Assembly: GCF_024158745.1 (NCBI RefSeq)
Contig: NZ_JAMZAW010000020.1
Coordinates: 62,001 to 126,000 of the forward strand
DNA length: 64,000 nucleotides
Source of the DNA: Paenibacillus tyrphae
GTDB taxonomy: Bacteria; Bacillota; Bacilli; Paenibacillales; NBRC-103111
Direction: 5' to 3'
The position numbers were made by a program, and so were the translations under genes. Shown here piece after piece: positions 8,951-16,505 of the stretch. The notes below the pieces were generated by a model. It did not search any database and was not told where the DNA came from. It saw only the letters and a program-made list of their open reading frames with translations. The number at the start of each line of letters is the position of its first letter. Position 1 is the stretch's first letter.

Positions 8951-9163
8951 GTGGGCAAAATCGTGGCGTTTATGGCGGGGAATGTGTACAAAATTCTGGT
9001 CAAGCAAGGGGATCAAGTCGAAGCGGGACAAGATGTGGCCATTTTGGAATCGATGAAAATGGAGATCCCGGTCACGATAAGTTCCGGCGGTACGGTAAAA
9101 GAAGTAAAAGTGAGCGAAGGCGACTTTGTGGATGAAGGAGATCTATTGATCGAGCTGGATTAA
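8951..9163 (+). CDS. yngHB: Biotin carboxyl carrier protein (70 residues)
   Basis: A minimal biotinyl domain of 70 residues with the biotinylation motif ILESMKMEIP (Lys36) and the closing half-domain KEVKVSEGDFVDEGDLLIEL. It shuttles carboxybiotin between the biotin carboxylase (17 bp upstream) and the carboxyltransferase. The start is GTG at 8951 after AGGAGGTT. The length equals that of a bare biotin domain with no linker. Confidence 0.93.
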   Translation: MGKIVAFMAGNVYKILVKQGDQVEAGQDVAILESMKMEIPVTISSGGTVKEVKVSEGDFVDEGDLLIELD

Positions 9164-9185
9164 ACGCATGCTGGAGGTCGGAGAA

Positions 9186-10094
9186 ATGAACTGGCCGGCG
9201 AATGTAACGATCAAAGAGGTTGGTCCGAGGGACGGGTTGCAGAATGAGAAGGTCTTTGTTTCTACAGAGGATAAAATAGCTTGGATCAACCAGTTGTCCG
9301 GCACCGGAATGAAGTCTATTGAGATCACTTCGTTTGTGAATCCCAAGTGGATCCCGGCGCTGGCAGATGCCGCTGAAGTTGCGAAAGGAATCGAACGGGT
9401 GCCTGGCATCGTTTATTCAGCCCTCGTTCCGAATCGTCAAGGTCTGGAGCGAGCGTTGGAAGCCGATGTGGATGAAGTGGCCGTCTTTATGTCCGCCAGC
9501 GAAACCCATAATCACAAGAACATCAACAAGTCGATAAGCGCTACTTTTCCTATCTTAAGAGAAGTGGTGCAAGAAGCTCTTTCCGCAGGAAAGTCGGTCC
9601 GCGGTTATGTGTCAACCGTCTTCGGGTGTCCTTATGAAGGTCCTGTTTCCGTCGAGGAGGTGATCCGGGTATCGGAAACGTTGTTCGACATGGGGATTGA
9701 CGAGTTGTCGCTCGGGGATACGATCGGCATTGCAAATCCTAAGCAGGTGCAAGATGTATTGGATGTTCTTTTAAAGCGTTTTGATGCCAAAACACTGGCC
9801 CTGCACTTTCACGATACGCGCGGGACGGCGCTTGCTAATATTCTGGTGTCCATGGACATGGGGATCACGACGTTTGATGCCTCCGTCGGCGGTTTGGGCG
9901 GATGCCCGTATGCGCCCGGGGCCTCGGGCAATGTGGCTTCGGAAGATTTGCTTTACATGCTGGAGGCAATGGGGATTCAAACAGGGGTAAATCCGGAAAA
10001 GCTGCTCTCCGCGGCCCGGTTTATTCAGGACAAGATCGGAAGAGCTTTACCAAGCCGTAATCTTCAGGTCGGCGGTCCGAACGAGAACGGATAG
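9186..10094 (+). CDS. yngG: Hydroxymethylglutaryl-CoA lyase
   Basis: Splits 3-hydroxy-3-methylglutaryl-CoA to acetoacetate and acetyl-CoA, the last step of leucine breakdown. The protein has 302 residues of the DRE-TIM (HMGL-like) fold: VTIKEVGPRDGLQNE at the N-terminus, FHDTRGTALANI for the metal-binding histidine region, and the active-site cysteine loop GGLGGCPYAPGASGN. ATG 9186 is chosen because GGAGGT lies seven bases upstream; the in-frame ATG 9168 precedes that site. Confidence 0.93.
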   Translation: MNWPANVTIKEVGPRDGLQNEKVFVSTEDKIAWINQLSGTGMKSIEITSFVNPKWIPALADAAEVAKGIERVPGIVYSALVPNRQGLERALEADVDEVAVFMSASETHNHKNINKSISATFPILREVVQEALSAGKSVRGYVSTVFGCPYEGPVSVEEVIRVSETLFDMGIDELSLGDTIGIANPKQVQDVLDVLLKRFDAKTLALHFHDTRGTALANILVSMDMGITTFDASVGGLGGCPYAPGASGNVASEDLLYMLEAMGIQTGVNPEKLLSAARFIQDKIGRALPSRNLQVGGPNENG

Positions 10095-10137
10095 GCAGGC
10101 TCAGGCTCAGGGTTCGGTTCAGGGAAGGAGGGGGACT

Positions 10138-10920
10138 ATGGAAAAAACTGTATTAGTCACCAGCATCGGAAACGGAATTGTACTCATCACTTTAAACCGG
10201 CCGGAAGCCGCTAATGCGCTATCGATCAAGATGCTGGAACAATTGCGGGAGGCGGCTGCGGCATGTAAATTTGACCGGTCTGTTCGCTGTATCGTAATCA
10301 CAGGGGCTGGAGAGAAAGCCTTTTGCGCAGGTGCCGATTTAAAAGAGCGCGCAGGCATGGACGTGAACCAGGTGCGCAGGACGGTTGCTTTGATTCGCGA
10401 GTGCATCAATGATTTGGAAGCCTTGCCCCAGCCGGTCATTGCCGCCGTGAACGGAGCCGCTTTTGGCGGGGGAGCGGAATTAGCGTTGGCCTGCGATATT
10501 CGGATCGCCTCCGAAACGGCAACATTTGCCCTTACGGAAACTTCGCTTGGGATTATTCCCGGCGCTGGCGGAACGCAGCGGTTGCCGAGGCTGATCGGGA
10601 AGGGGCGCGCCAAAGAGCTCATTTTCACCGCAAGAAAAATCGATGCCAAAGAGGCAAGGGACATGGGGTTGGTAGAGTATGCGACACCGCCTGAATCCCT
10701 TCTCGATAAAGCACTGGAAATCGCGGGCAGAATTGTTCGAAATGCTCCTGTCGCCGTGGCGCAGGCCAAGTTCGCCATCGATAAGGGGTTTGATGCGGAT
10801 CTGAGCACCGGGCTGGCGATTGAGCAAAATGCCTATGAAGTCACGATTCCGACAAAGGACCGCCTGGAAGGACTGGAGGCGTTCAAAAATAAGCGTCCCC
10901 CCATATTTAAGGGCGAGTAA
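10138..10920 (+). CDS. yngF: Enoyl-CoA hydratase/isomerase family, probably methylglutaconyl-CoA hydratase
   Basis: A 260-residue crotonase-fold protein with ITGAGEKAFCAGADLKER and the oxyanion-hole region AAVNGAAFGGGAELALACD. Both catalytic Glu positions of hydratases seem present (E in GGGAELALACD and in FALTETSLGIIPGAGG). The only hydration between methylcrotonyl-CoA carboxylase and HMG-CoA lyase is that of 3-methylglutaconyl-CoA, so the operon supplies the substrate assignment. The 43-bp gap upstream holds a short repeated GGCTCAGG-like stretch and an AAGGAGGGGG ribosome binding site. Confidence 0.88.
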   Translation: MEKTVLVTSIGNGIVLITLNRPEAANALSIKMLEQLREAAAACKFDRSVRCIVITGAGEKAFCAGADLKERAGMDVNQVRRTVALIRECINDLEALPQPVIAAVNGAAFGGGAELALACDIRIASETATFALTETSLGIIPGAGGTQRLPRLIGKGRAKELIFTARKIDAKEARDMGLVEYATPPESLLDKALEIAGRIVRNAPVAVAQAKFAIDKGFDADLSTGLAIEQNAYEVTIPTKDRLEGLEAFKNKRPPIFKGE

Positions 10921-10950
10921 TAGCATTTTGGAGATAAGGAGGAATAGGGG

Positions 10951-12489
10951 ATGTCTAGGGAAATAAAGCCGGAGGAGCTGCAGGAACGTATTTCACGGGT
11001 CTTCCAAGGGGGGGCGCAGACTTATCATCAAAAGAATGCGGCACAAGGAAAACGATTTGTCCGCGACCGTTTGAAGCTATTGTTTGATCCGGGTTTCGAG
11101 CTGGAGGATGCGTTATTTGCCAACTGCGCGGCAGAAGACCTTCCGGCGGATGGCGTGGTTACGGCGATTGGAAAGATTAACGGGAGAATCGTTTGTGCGA
11201 TGGCCAATGATTCCACCGTCAAAGCCGGTTCTTGGGGGTCGCGTACGGTAGAGAAGATCATTCGAATCCAAGAGACGGCCGACAAAATGAGAGTGCCGTT
11301 GATTTACCTCGTAGATTCTGCGGGTGCCCGCATTACGGACCAGGTCGAGATGTTCCCCGGACGACGCGGGGCTGGCCGTATTTTTTACAATCAGGTCAAA
11401 TTGTCGGGTAAAATCCCCCAAATCTGCTTGCTCTTCGGTCCTTCGGCTGCAGGCGGAGCCTACATTCCGGCATTTTGCGATATCGTGATTATGGTGGATG
11501 GAAATGCATCCATGTATCTCGGTTCCCCGCGGATGGCGGAGATGGTTATCGGAGAAAAGGTTACGTTAGAAGAAATGGGCGGCGCGCGCATGCATTGCTC
11601 GGTATCCGGATGCGGTGATGTGCTGGCCAAAAACGAAGAAGAAGCCATTTCGATGGCACGGCGATACCTCTCCTATTTTCCCGCCAATTATTCCGAAAAA
11701 CCGCCGGTGATGGAAGCAGCGGCACCACAATCCTTTGAGAAATCATTGGAAGAGCTCATCCCGTCCAATCAGAATGCCCCGTTTAATATGTATGACCTGA
11801 TTGACCGGATTATTGACGAGGGGTCATTCTTTGAGATGAAGAAGCTGTTTGCCGGCGAACTGATTACGGGATTGGCCCGAATGAACGGAAAACCGGTTGG
11901 GATCGTTGCCAATCAGCCGCGGGTGAAAGGAGGCGTGCTGTTTCACGATTCGGCGGATAAGGCAGCCCGATTTATTACCCTGTGCGACGCGTTTCATATC
12001 CCGCTTCTGTTTCTCGCCGATGTCCCCGGTTTTATGATCGGCACCAAGGTAGAGCGGGCAGGCATTATCCGCCATGGCGCAAAAATGATTTCGGCCATGT
12101 CCGAAGCGAGCGTACCTAAAATCTCGGTGATCGTCCGTAAAGCATACGGAGCGGGCCTCTATGCGATGGCTGGTCCTGCATTTGAACCGGATTGCTGTCT
12201 CGCCTTGCCTACGGCTCAAATTGCGGTGATGGGACCGGAAGCGGCGGTCAACGCTGTCTATGCCAATAAAATTGCCCAACTCCCCGAAAACGAGCGGGCC
12301 TCCTTTATCGAACAAAAGCGGGAGGAATATAAGCAGGATATTGATATTTACCGGCTAGCCTCCGAAATGATCATTGACGGGATTGTTCCGGCCAATTCGT
12401 TACGCGACGAGTTAGTGAATCGATTCGAGGCTTATTCGTCCAAGGCTGTCGTCTTCTCCGAGCGGAAGCACCCGGTATATCCGGTTTAA
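10951..12489 (+). CDS. yngE: Acyl-CoA carboxylase carboxyltransferase, 3-methylcrotonyl-CoA carboxylase beta type
   Basis: A 512-residue protein with both crotonase-like halves of the carboxyltransferase: an N-terminal acyl-CoA site (LIYLVDSAGARITDQVEMFP, FGPSAAGGAYIPAFCD) and a C-terminal carboxybiotin site (FLADVPGFMIGTKVERAGII, KAYGAGLYAMAGPAF). It carboxylates 3-methylcrotonyl-CoA using the biotin carrier from this operon. The ATG at 10951 follows AAGGAGG. It is the last operon gene, and a hairpin terminator begins 18 bases after its stop. Confidence 0.92.
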   Translation: MSREIKPEELQERISRVFQGGAQTYHQKNAAQGKRFVRDRLKLLFDPGFELEDALFANCAAEDLPADGVVTAIGKINGRIVCAMANDSTVKAGSWGSRTVEKIIRIQETADKMRVPLIYLVDSAGARITDQVEMFPGRRGAGRIFYNQVKLSGKIPQICLLFGPSAAGGAYIPAFCDIVIMVDGNASMYLGSPRMAEMVIGEKVTLEEMGGARMHCSVSGCGDVLAKNEEEAISMARRYLSYFPANYSEKPPVMEAAAPQSFEKSLEELIPSNQNAPFNMYDLIDRIIDEGSFFEMKKLFAGELITGLARMNGKPVGIVANQPRVKGGVLFHDSADKAARFITLCDAFHIPLLFLADVPGFMIGTKVERAGIIRHGAKMISAMSEASVPKISVIVRKAYGAGLYAMAGPAFEPDCCLALPTAQIAVMGPEAAVNAVYANKIAQLPENERASFIEQKREEYKQDIDIYRLASEMIIDGIVPANSLRDELVNRFEAYSSKAVVFSERKHPVYPV

Positions 12490-12506
12490 TTCGCCGGCAT
12501 TTTCCG

Positions 12507-12547
12507 AACAGCACCATGCGTTTAGCGACGCGTCGGTGCTGTTTTTT
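12507..12547 (+). terminator. Terminator of the leucine-catabolism operon
   Basis: AACAGCACC (12507-12515) pairs with GGTGCTGTT (12535-12543), and the T run continues to 12547. It separates the nine-gene operon from the LysR gene. Confidence 0.85.
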
Positions 12548-12636
12548 GCGTGGACGGCATATCATAATCTTGAGCCGGAGGAGGAATGGTTTGGATACCG
12601 CTTTGCCTATAGGGGAAGGAGGCAGATCCGGATCGG

Positions 12637-13536
12637 ATGGATATAAGACAGCTTCAATATTTTGCAGAGGTGGCCAAGCATAAAAATTTTACAAAAGCTT
12701 CGCAGGTCCTGTTTGTTTCTCAACCATCCATCAGCAAGATGATCAAAAGCCTGGAAGACGAATTGGGCGTTATTTTGCTTGACCGTTCCGAGAGGGAGAT
12801 TGTACTCACGGATACAGGAAAGTTGGTTAACGAGAAGGCTTTGACCATTTTGCAGTTGCTGGACGAGTTAGCTTCTTCTGTTAATGAACTGGTTCAAGTA
12901 CAAAGAGGAACCGTGAAAATGGGGATCATGCCTACAATCAGCGCATTGCTTTTCCCGAAAATCATTGCCGGATTCAAGAAGAGATATCCCGGGATTGAGA
13001 TTCAAATGGTAGAATACAGCGCGAAACAGGTAGAGACGCAGATGGAGCAAGGAAATATCGATTTTGGAGTCACGGTGCTGCCGGTGAACACTCGGCTGTA
13101 TGAAACGGTTTCGTTGTTATCTGAAGAGCTGGTTGTCATCGTAAGCAGTCAACACTGGCTTGCCGGAAGAGCATCCGTCAGTTTAGTCGAATTAAAGAAT
13201 GAGCCGTTTATTCTGTTCACCAAGGAATTCGCCCTTCATGACGTCGTTTGGCAAGCATGCTTGCAGGCCGGGTTCGAACCCGAGGTGGCTCATATGACCT
13301 CCCTGTGGGATTTCTGCTGCGAGATGGTGGCTTCTCAATTGGGAATTTCATTGATCCCCAGATCGATGGCGAGCCGTTTGCATCATCTTGCCGTTCATAC
13401 CGTTTCGATTTCCCATCCGCAGATGGCTTGGGAGCTGGCGCTTATTTATCCACGGGATAAATACCTTTCTTATGCATCCCGGGAGTTTATTGCCTATATC
13501 CAGGCCAATCCGCCGAATGAACAACCGGGATTATGA
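12637..13536 (+). CDS. LysR-family transcriptional regulator
   Basis: A 299-residue protein. The N-terminal helix-turn-helix (MDIRQLQYFAEVAKHKNFTKASQVLFVSQPSIS, residues 1-33) and substrate-binding domain (from about 90) are complete, with the usual LysR length. It lies in the same direction after the leucine operon but beyond that operon's terminator, so it has its own transcript. It could control the operon or the downstream cytolysin; neither is shown. GGAGG sits 14 bases before the ATG, which is long, but the start matches the family N-terminus. Confidence 0.9.
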   Translation: MDIRQLQYFAEVAKHKNFTKASQVLFVSQPSISKMIKSLEDELGVILLDRSEREIVLTDTGKLVNEKALTILQLLDELASSVNELVQVQRGTVKMGIMPTISALLFPKIIAGFKKRYPGIEIQMVEYSAKQVETQMEQGNIDFGVTVLPVNTRLYETVSLLSEELVVIVSSQHWLAGRASVSLVELKNEPFILFTKEFALHDVVWQACLQAGFEPEVAHMTSLWDFCCEMVASQLGISLIPRSMASRLHHLAVHTVSISHPQMAWELALIYPRDKYLSYASREFIAYIQANPPNEQPGL

Positions 13537-13540
13537 ACAG

Positions 13541-13565
13541 ATCCGCGTATATCGCGGATTTTTTT
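13541..13565 (+). terminator. Terminator of the LysR gene
   Basis: ATCCGCG (13541-13547), a five-base loop, CGCGGAT (13553-13559) and a T run. It isolates the cytolysin gene from read-through. Confidence 0.85.
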
Positions 13566-13630
13566 GTTTGGTATATTTTTCTAGAAATCTAATAATTCCA
13601 TGCCAAAATACCGATACAGTTAATACAAGT

Positions 13631-13639
13631 GCTATTATT
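13631..13639 (+). promoter_or_regulatory. Possible extended -10 promoter of the cytolysin gene
   Basis: TGCTATTAT at 13631-13639 has the TGn-TATTAT form of an extended -10 box, and no good -35 box is placed 17 bases upstream. The resulting leader would be short (start codon at 13664), so the promoter could also lie further up in the AT-rich stretch 13566-13630. No PlcR-type palindrome was seen. Confidence 0.3.
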
Positions 13640-13663
13640 TTACAAAAAAAGGAGGGGGCCTTT

Positions 13664-15166
13664 ATGAAGATTTCAAAACATGTTAAAAGAACGAGAGTGC
13701 TCGTAAGTCTATTAGTTAGTTTAAATGTGCTTACTTATTCAAGTATTTCCTTCGCTGCAGCAAACGAACTTCATGATATTGATGCCGGGATCGCGAGCCT
13801 AAATTATGATCGTAATGAAGTTTTGGCCGTAAAAGGTGATCAAATCAGTAGTTTTGTTCCCAAAGAAGGTCTCCAAACCAATGGTAAATTTATCGTGGTT
13901 GAACGCGAGAAAAAATCACTCGCAACCTCACCGGTAGATATATCCATTATTGATTCGATGACGAGTCGCACTTATCCAGGCGCAATACAGCTTGCAAATC
14001 GGGCTTTTTCTGATAATCAGCCTGACCTGATTATGAGCCCAAGAAAACCTTTAAATATCAGTATTGATTTGCCTGGGTTGAAGAGTGAAAATACAATTTC
14101 GGTTCCAAATCCAGTTTACAGCAGCGTTTCTGGTGCCGTCGATCAGTTAGTGTCGACTTGGGTTGAGAAGTATTCGGGCACTCATACATTGCCTGCAAGG
14201 TTACAGTATGCAGAATCTATGGTTTACAGCAAAAATCAAATTTCCAGCGCGCTTAATGTGAACGCTCAAGTGCTGAACAATACGCTCGGAATCGACTTCA
14301 ATGCGGTTGCAAGCGGCGAGAAAAAAGTGATGGTAGCTGCGTATAAGCAAATCTTTTATACCGTAAGTGCAGCTCTTCCTAACAATCCATCGGACCTTTT
14401 TGATAAAAACGTGACATTTGCCGAATTAGTCCGTAAAGGGATAAGCAAAGAGGCTCCGCCGCTTATGGTATCCAACGTAGCTTATGGCAGAACCATTTAC
14501 GTGAAATTGGAGACAACCTCGAAGAGCAGTGACGTGCAAGCTGCATTTAAGGCATTGCTCCAGAATGCCAGCATCCAAGCTAGCGGACAGTACAAAGATA
14601 TTTATGAAAACAGTTCGTTTACTGCTGTTGTATTAGGCGGCGATGCACAGACGCATAATCAGATCGTCACGAAAGACTTCAATGTCATCCAAAATGTAAT
14701 TAAGGACAATGCACAATTTAGCACGAAGAATCCGGCTTACCCCATTTCCTATACAAGTGTCTTTTTGAAAGATAATTCAATTGCCGCTGTTCGCAACAAC
14801 ACGGAATATATTGAGACTAAAACTACGGAATATGCCAAAGGCAAAATAACGCTGGATCATCGTGGCGCATATGTAGCTCAGTTTGAAGTGTCTTGGGACG
14901 AATTTACATTTGATGCCAATGGACAAGAACTCATTACTCATAGAACTTGGGAAGGAAGCGGTCGAGATAAAACAGCGCATTTCTCGACAGAGATTCCGCT
15001 TCCGCCTAATTCCAAGAACATCAAAATTTTTGCAAAAGAATGTACAGGTCTTGCCTGGGACTGGTGGAGAACCATTATAGATGAAACGAACGTTCCATTA
15101 TCCAGCAATATAAAAGTTTCGATTGGAGGAACAACGCTATACCCGTCAGCATCCATTAGTCATTAG
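13664..15166 (+). CDS. Secreted cholesterol-dependent cytolysin (thiol-activated pore-forming toxin)
   Basis: A 500-residue protein, the normal family length. Residues 1 to about 32 form a Sec signal peptide: basic KISKHVKRTR, then a hydrophobic stretch ending SFAAA. The mature protein shows the domain 1-3 blocks of the family (DISIIDSMTSRTYPGAIQLA, PDLIMSPRKPLNISIDLPG, VAYGRTIYVKLET, HRGAYVAQFEVSWDEF). The membrane-binding domain 4 holds the undecapeptide ECTGLAWDWWR (459-469, Cys460) and the cholesterol-recognition Thr-Leu pair in GGTTLYP (491-492). Family members bind cholesterol in host membranes and form large oligomeric pores. The undecapeptide has Asp at position 466 where most members have Glu. 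The ATG follows AGGAGGGGG; the longer upstream frame lacks support. Base composition is more AT-rich than the flanking operons. It is monocistronic, with a terminator on each side. Confidence 0.95.
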   Translation: MKISKHVKRTRVLVSLLVSLNVLTYSSISFAAANELHDIDAGIASLNYDRNEVLAVKGDQISSFVPKEGLQTNGKFIVVEREKKSLATSPVDISIIDSMTSRTYPGAIQLANRAFSDNQPDLIMSPRKPLNISIDLPGLKSENTISVPNPVYSSVSGAVDQLVSTWVEKYSGTHTLPARLQYAESMVYSKNQISSALNVNAQVLNNTLGIDFNAVASGEKKVMVAAYKQIFYTVSAALPNNPSDLFDKNVTFAELVRKGISKEAPPLMVSNVAYGRTIYVKLETTSKSSDVQAAFKALLQNASIQASGQYKDIYENSSFTAVVLGGDAQTHNQIVTKDFNVIQNVIKDNAQFSTKNPAYPISYTSVFLKDNSIAAVRNNTEYIETKTTEYAKGKITLDHRGAYVAQFEVSWDEFTFDANGQELITHRTWEGSGRDKTAHFSTEIPLPPNSKNIKIFAKECTGLAWDWWRTIIDETNVPLSSNIKVSIGGTTLYPSASISH

Positions 15167-15176
15167 TCATTTCTGC

Positions 15177-15211
15177 AAATCTTCCCATTCCTTTGGGGAG
15201 ATTTTCTTTTT
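15177..15211 (+). terminator. Terminator of the cytolysin gene
   Basis: AAATCTTCCC (15177-15186) pairs with GGGGAGATTT (15195-15204) with one mismatch, followed by a T-rich tail. It begins 10 bases after the cytolysin stop codon. Confidence 0.7.
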
Positions 15212-15290
15212 GGGCTCCGCAAGCGAAGCGATTCACGCCTTATCATCATTTGTACGGTACCCTCATATATATTGGTTTGGGGTGGTACCA

Positions 15291-16352
15291 TTGCATTCAC
15301 CTGTCATAAAGCCTTATCCGATTACTCGAGGATTGGTTTCGGAGATTCAAGAACATCCGATCCATTTTGTTTCTGGAGCGATTACGCCGGAATTCTACTT
15401 TTATCTAAGAAATCATTTTCCTTATCCTCGTATTTCCGAGCAGTCGTTTGTGCTGTGTGTAGGCGGGGAAGTACAAAGACCTCGAACCTTCCAATATGAA
15501 GAACTGCTCCGTATGCCGTTTAAAGAATTGACAGTGCCTTTGGAGTGTGCAGGAAACAACAGAGGACTTTTTCGACCGAGAGTATTTGGCGAACAATGGG
15601 GAAGTGGAGCCATTAGCCAAGGCCTCTGGAGAGGAGTCCCGTTAAGAGACCTGCTCCGATTGACCGGACTGCAAGCGTCCGCAAAGGAAATCGTATTTGA
15701 AGGACACGATTCCGGGAGACGCCCCGATCTGGAAGGAGAGTTCGTATTTGCAAGAAGCCTTCCTTTGGAGAAAGCGATGCATCCGGATACGTTAATTGCT
15801 TATGCGCTAAATGGGGAACCGATACCATACAAGAACGGTTATCCGCTGCGGTTAATCGTACCCCAATGGTACGCCATGGCTTCCGTCAAATGGCTCCGAA
15901 GCATTACCGTCATTCGTACTCACTTTAGCGGGCCTTTTCAAGACATCGATTATATGTATTATCCGGAAAAAGACAGCGATACAGGGAAAACCCCCGTTAC
16001 AACAATCCAGGTGAATTCCATCATTCAGCAACCGTTAAATCGCAGTGTGCTGGACAAAGGGATGCATCAAATTTACGGATTGGCCTGGACAGGAACAGGC
16101 TGCATTAGCAATGTTGAGATCTCGACGGACGCAGGGGAGAATTGGAGACCTGCTGTTGTTCAACCCATGTCGCAAAATGCGTACAGCTGGACATTTTGGA
16201 ACTATACTTGGATCGCGGATCAAAAAGGAGAATATACGATTATGTCGAGAGCGACGGATTCATTCGGATCCGTTCAACCGGCAGCAGCCAAATGGAATCG
16301 AAAAGGTTACGGATATAACGCCTGTTCCGTCGTACATGTCAAGGTAGAGTAA
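15291..16352 (+). CDS. Sulfite-oxidase-family molybdopterin-dependent oxidoreductase
   Basis: A 353-residue protein of the eukaryotic-type Mo-cofactor (SUOX) family: an Oxidored_molyb domain (EHPIHFVSGAITPEFYFYLRNHFPYP at the start, Mo-ligand Cys86 in VPLECAGNNRG, then NGYPLRLIVPQWYAM) followed by the Ig-like dimerisation domain (IYGLAWTGTGCISNVEISTD). There is no cytochrome b5 domain, Tat signal or membrane segment, so it is probably cytoplasmic, and its electron acceptor is unknown. Substrates in the family include sulfite and oxidised methionine; the one here cannot be read from sequence. TTG 15291 is preferred because GGGGTGG precedes it at 15279-15285. GTG 15282 is possible, and longer versions overlap the cytolysin gene. 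Confidence 0.85.
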   Translation: MHSPVIKPYPITRGLVSEIQEHPIHFVSGAITPEFYFYLRNHFPYPRISEQSFVLCVGGEVQRPRTFQYEELLRMPFKELTVPLECAGNNRGLFRPRVFGEQWGSGAISQGLWRGVPLRDLLRLTGLQASAKEIVFEGHDSGRRPDLEGEFVFARSLPLEKAMHPDTLIAYALNGEPIPYKNGYPLRLIVPQWYAMASVKWLRSITVIRTHFSGPFQDIDYMYYPEKDSDTGKTPVTTIQVNSIIQQPLNRSVLDKGMHQIYGLAWTGTGCISNVEISTDAGENWRPAVVQPMSQNAYSWTFWNYTWIADQKGEYTIMSRATDSFGSVQPAAAKWNRKGYGYNACSVVHVKVE

Positions 16353-16355
16353 GAA

Positions 16356-16454
16356 TTGGACATCGGCGCAAAAGCGAAAGCTGTTGCGATAGCGTGGGGG
16401 AGGGCTGCGTTACCGTACGCGGAGCGGGAGCGGGAGACGGCCATCCTCAGTTGA
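16356..16454 (+). other. Possible 32-residue reading frame between two oxidoreductase genes
   Basis: TTG 16356 begins right after the molybdoenzyme stop (16350-16352) in the same frame and runs to TGA 16452-16454, encoding an Ala/Arg-rich peptide that starts LDIGAKAKAVAIAW. The neighbouring amine oxidase frame continues in phase just after it. No family is recognised. It may be a leader peptide for translational coupling or non-coding spacer. Confidence 0.2.
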
Positions 16455-16505
16455 GAGAGCTTTGGAGGTGCTTCAACCATCCCAACTTCACTTTCCCCGA
16501 ACGAA

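Noticed and set aside
10095..10137. GGCTCAGGCTCAGGGTTCGG-like short repeats in the operon gap
   Set aside because: Too short and imperfect to name as a mobile or regulatory repeat; they form a simple spacer before the hydratase gene.
13388..13663. Longer open frame upstream of the cytolysin start
   Set aside because: It overlaps the LysR gene in another frame and crosses its terminator. The ATG at 13664 has a strong ribosome binding site and begins a clear signal peptide.
13566..13663. PlcR-type operator in front of the cytolysin gene
   Set aside because: No TATGNAA-N4-TNCATA palindrome is present.
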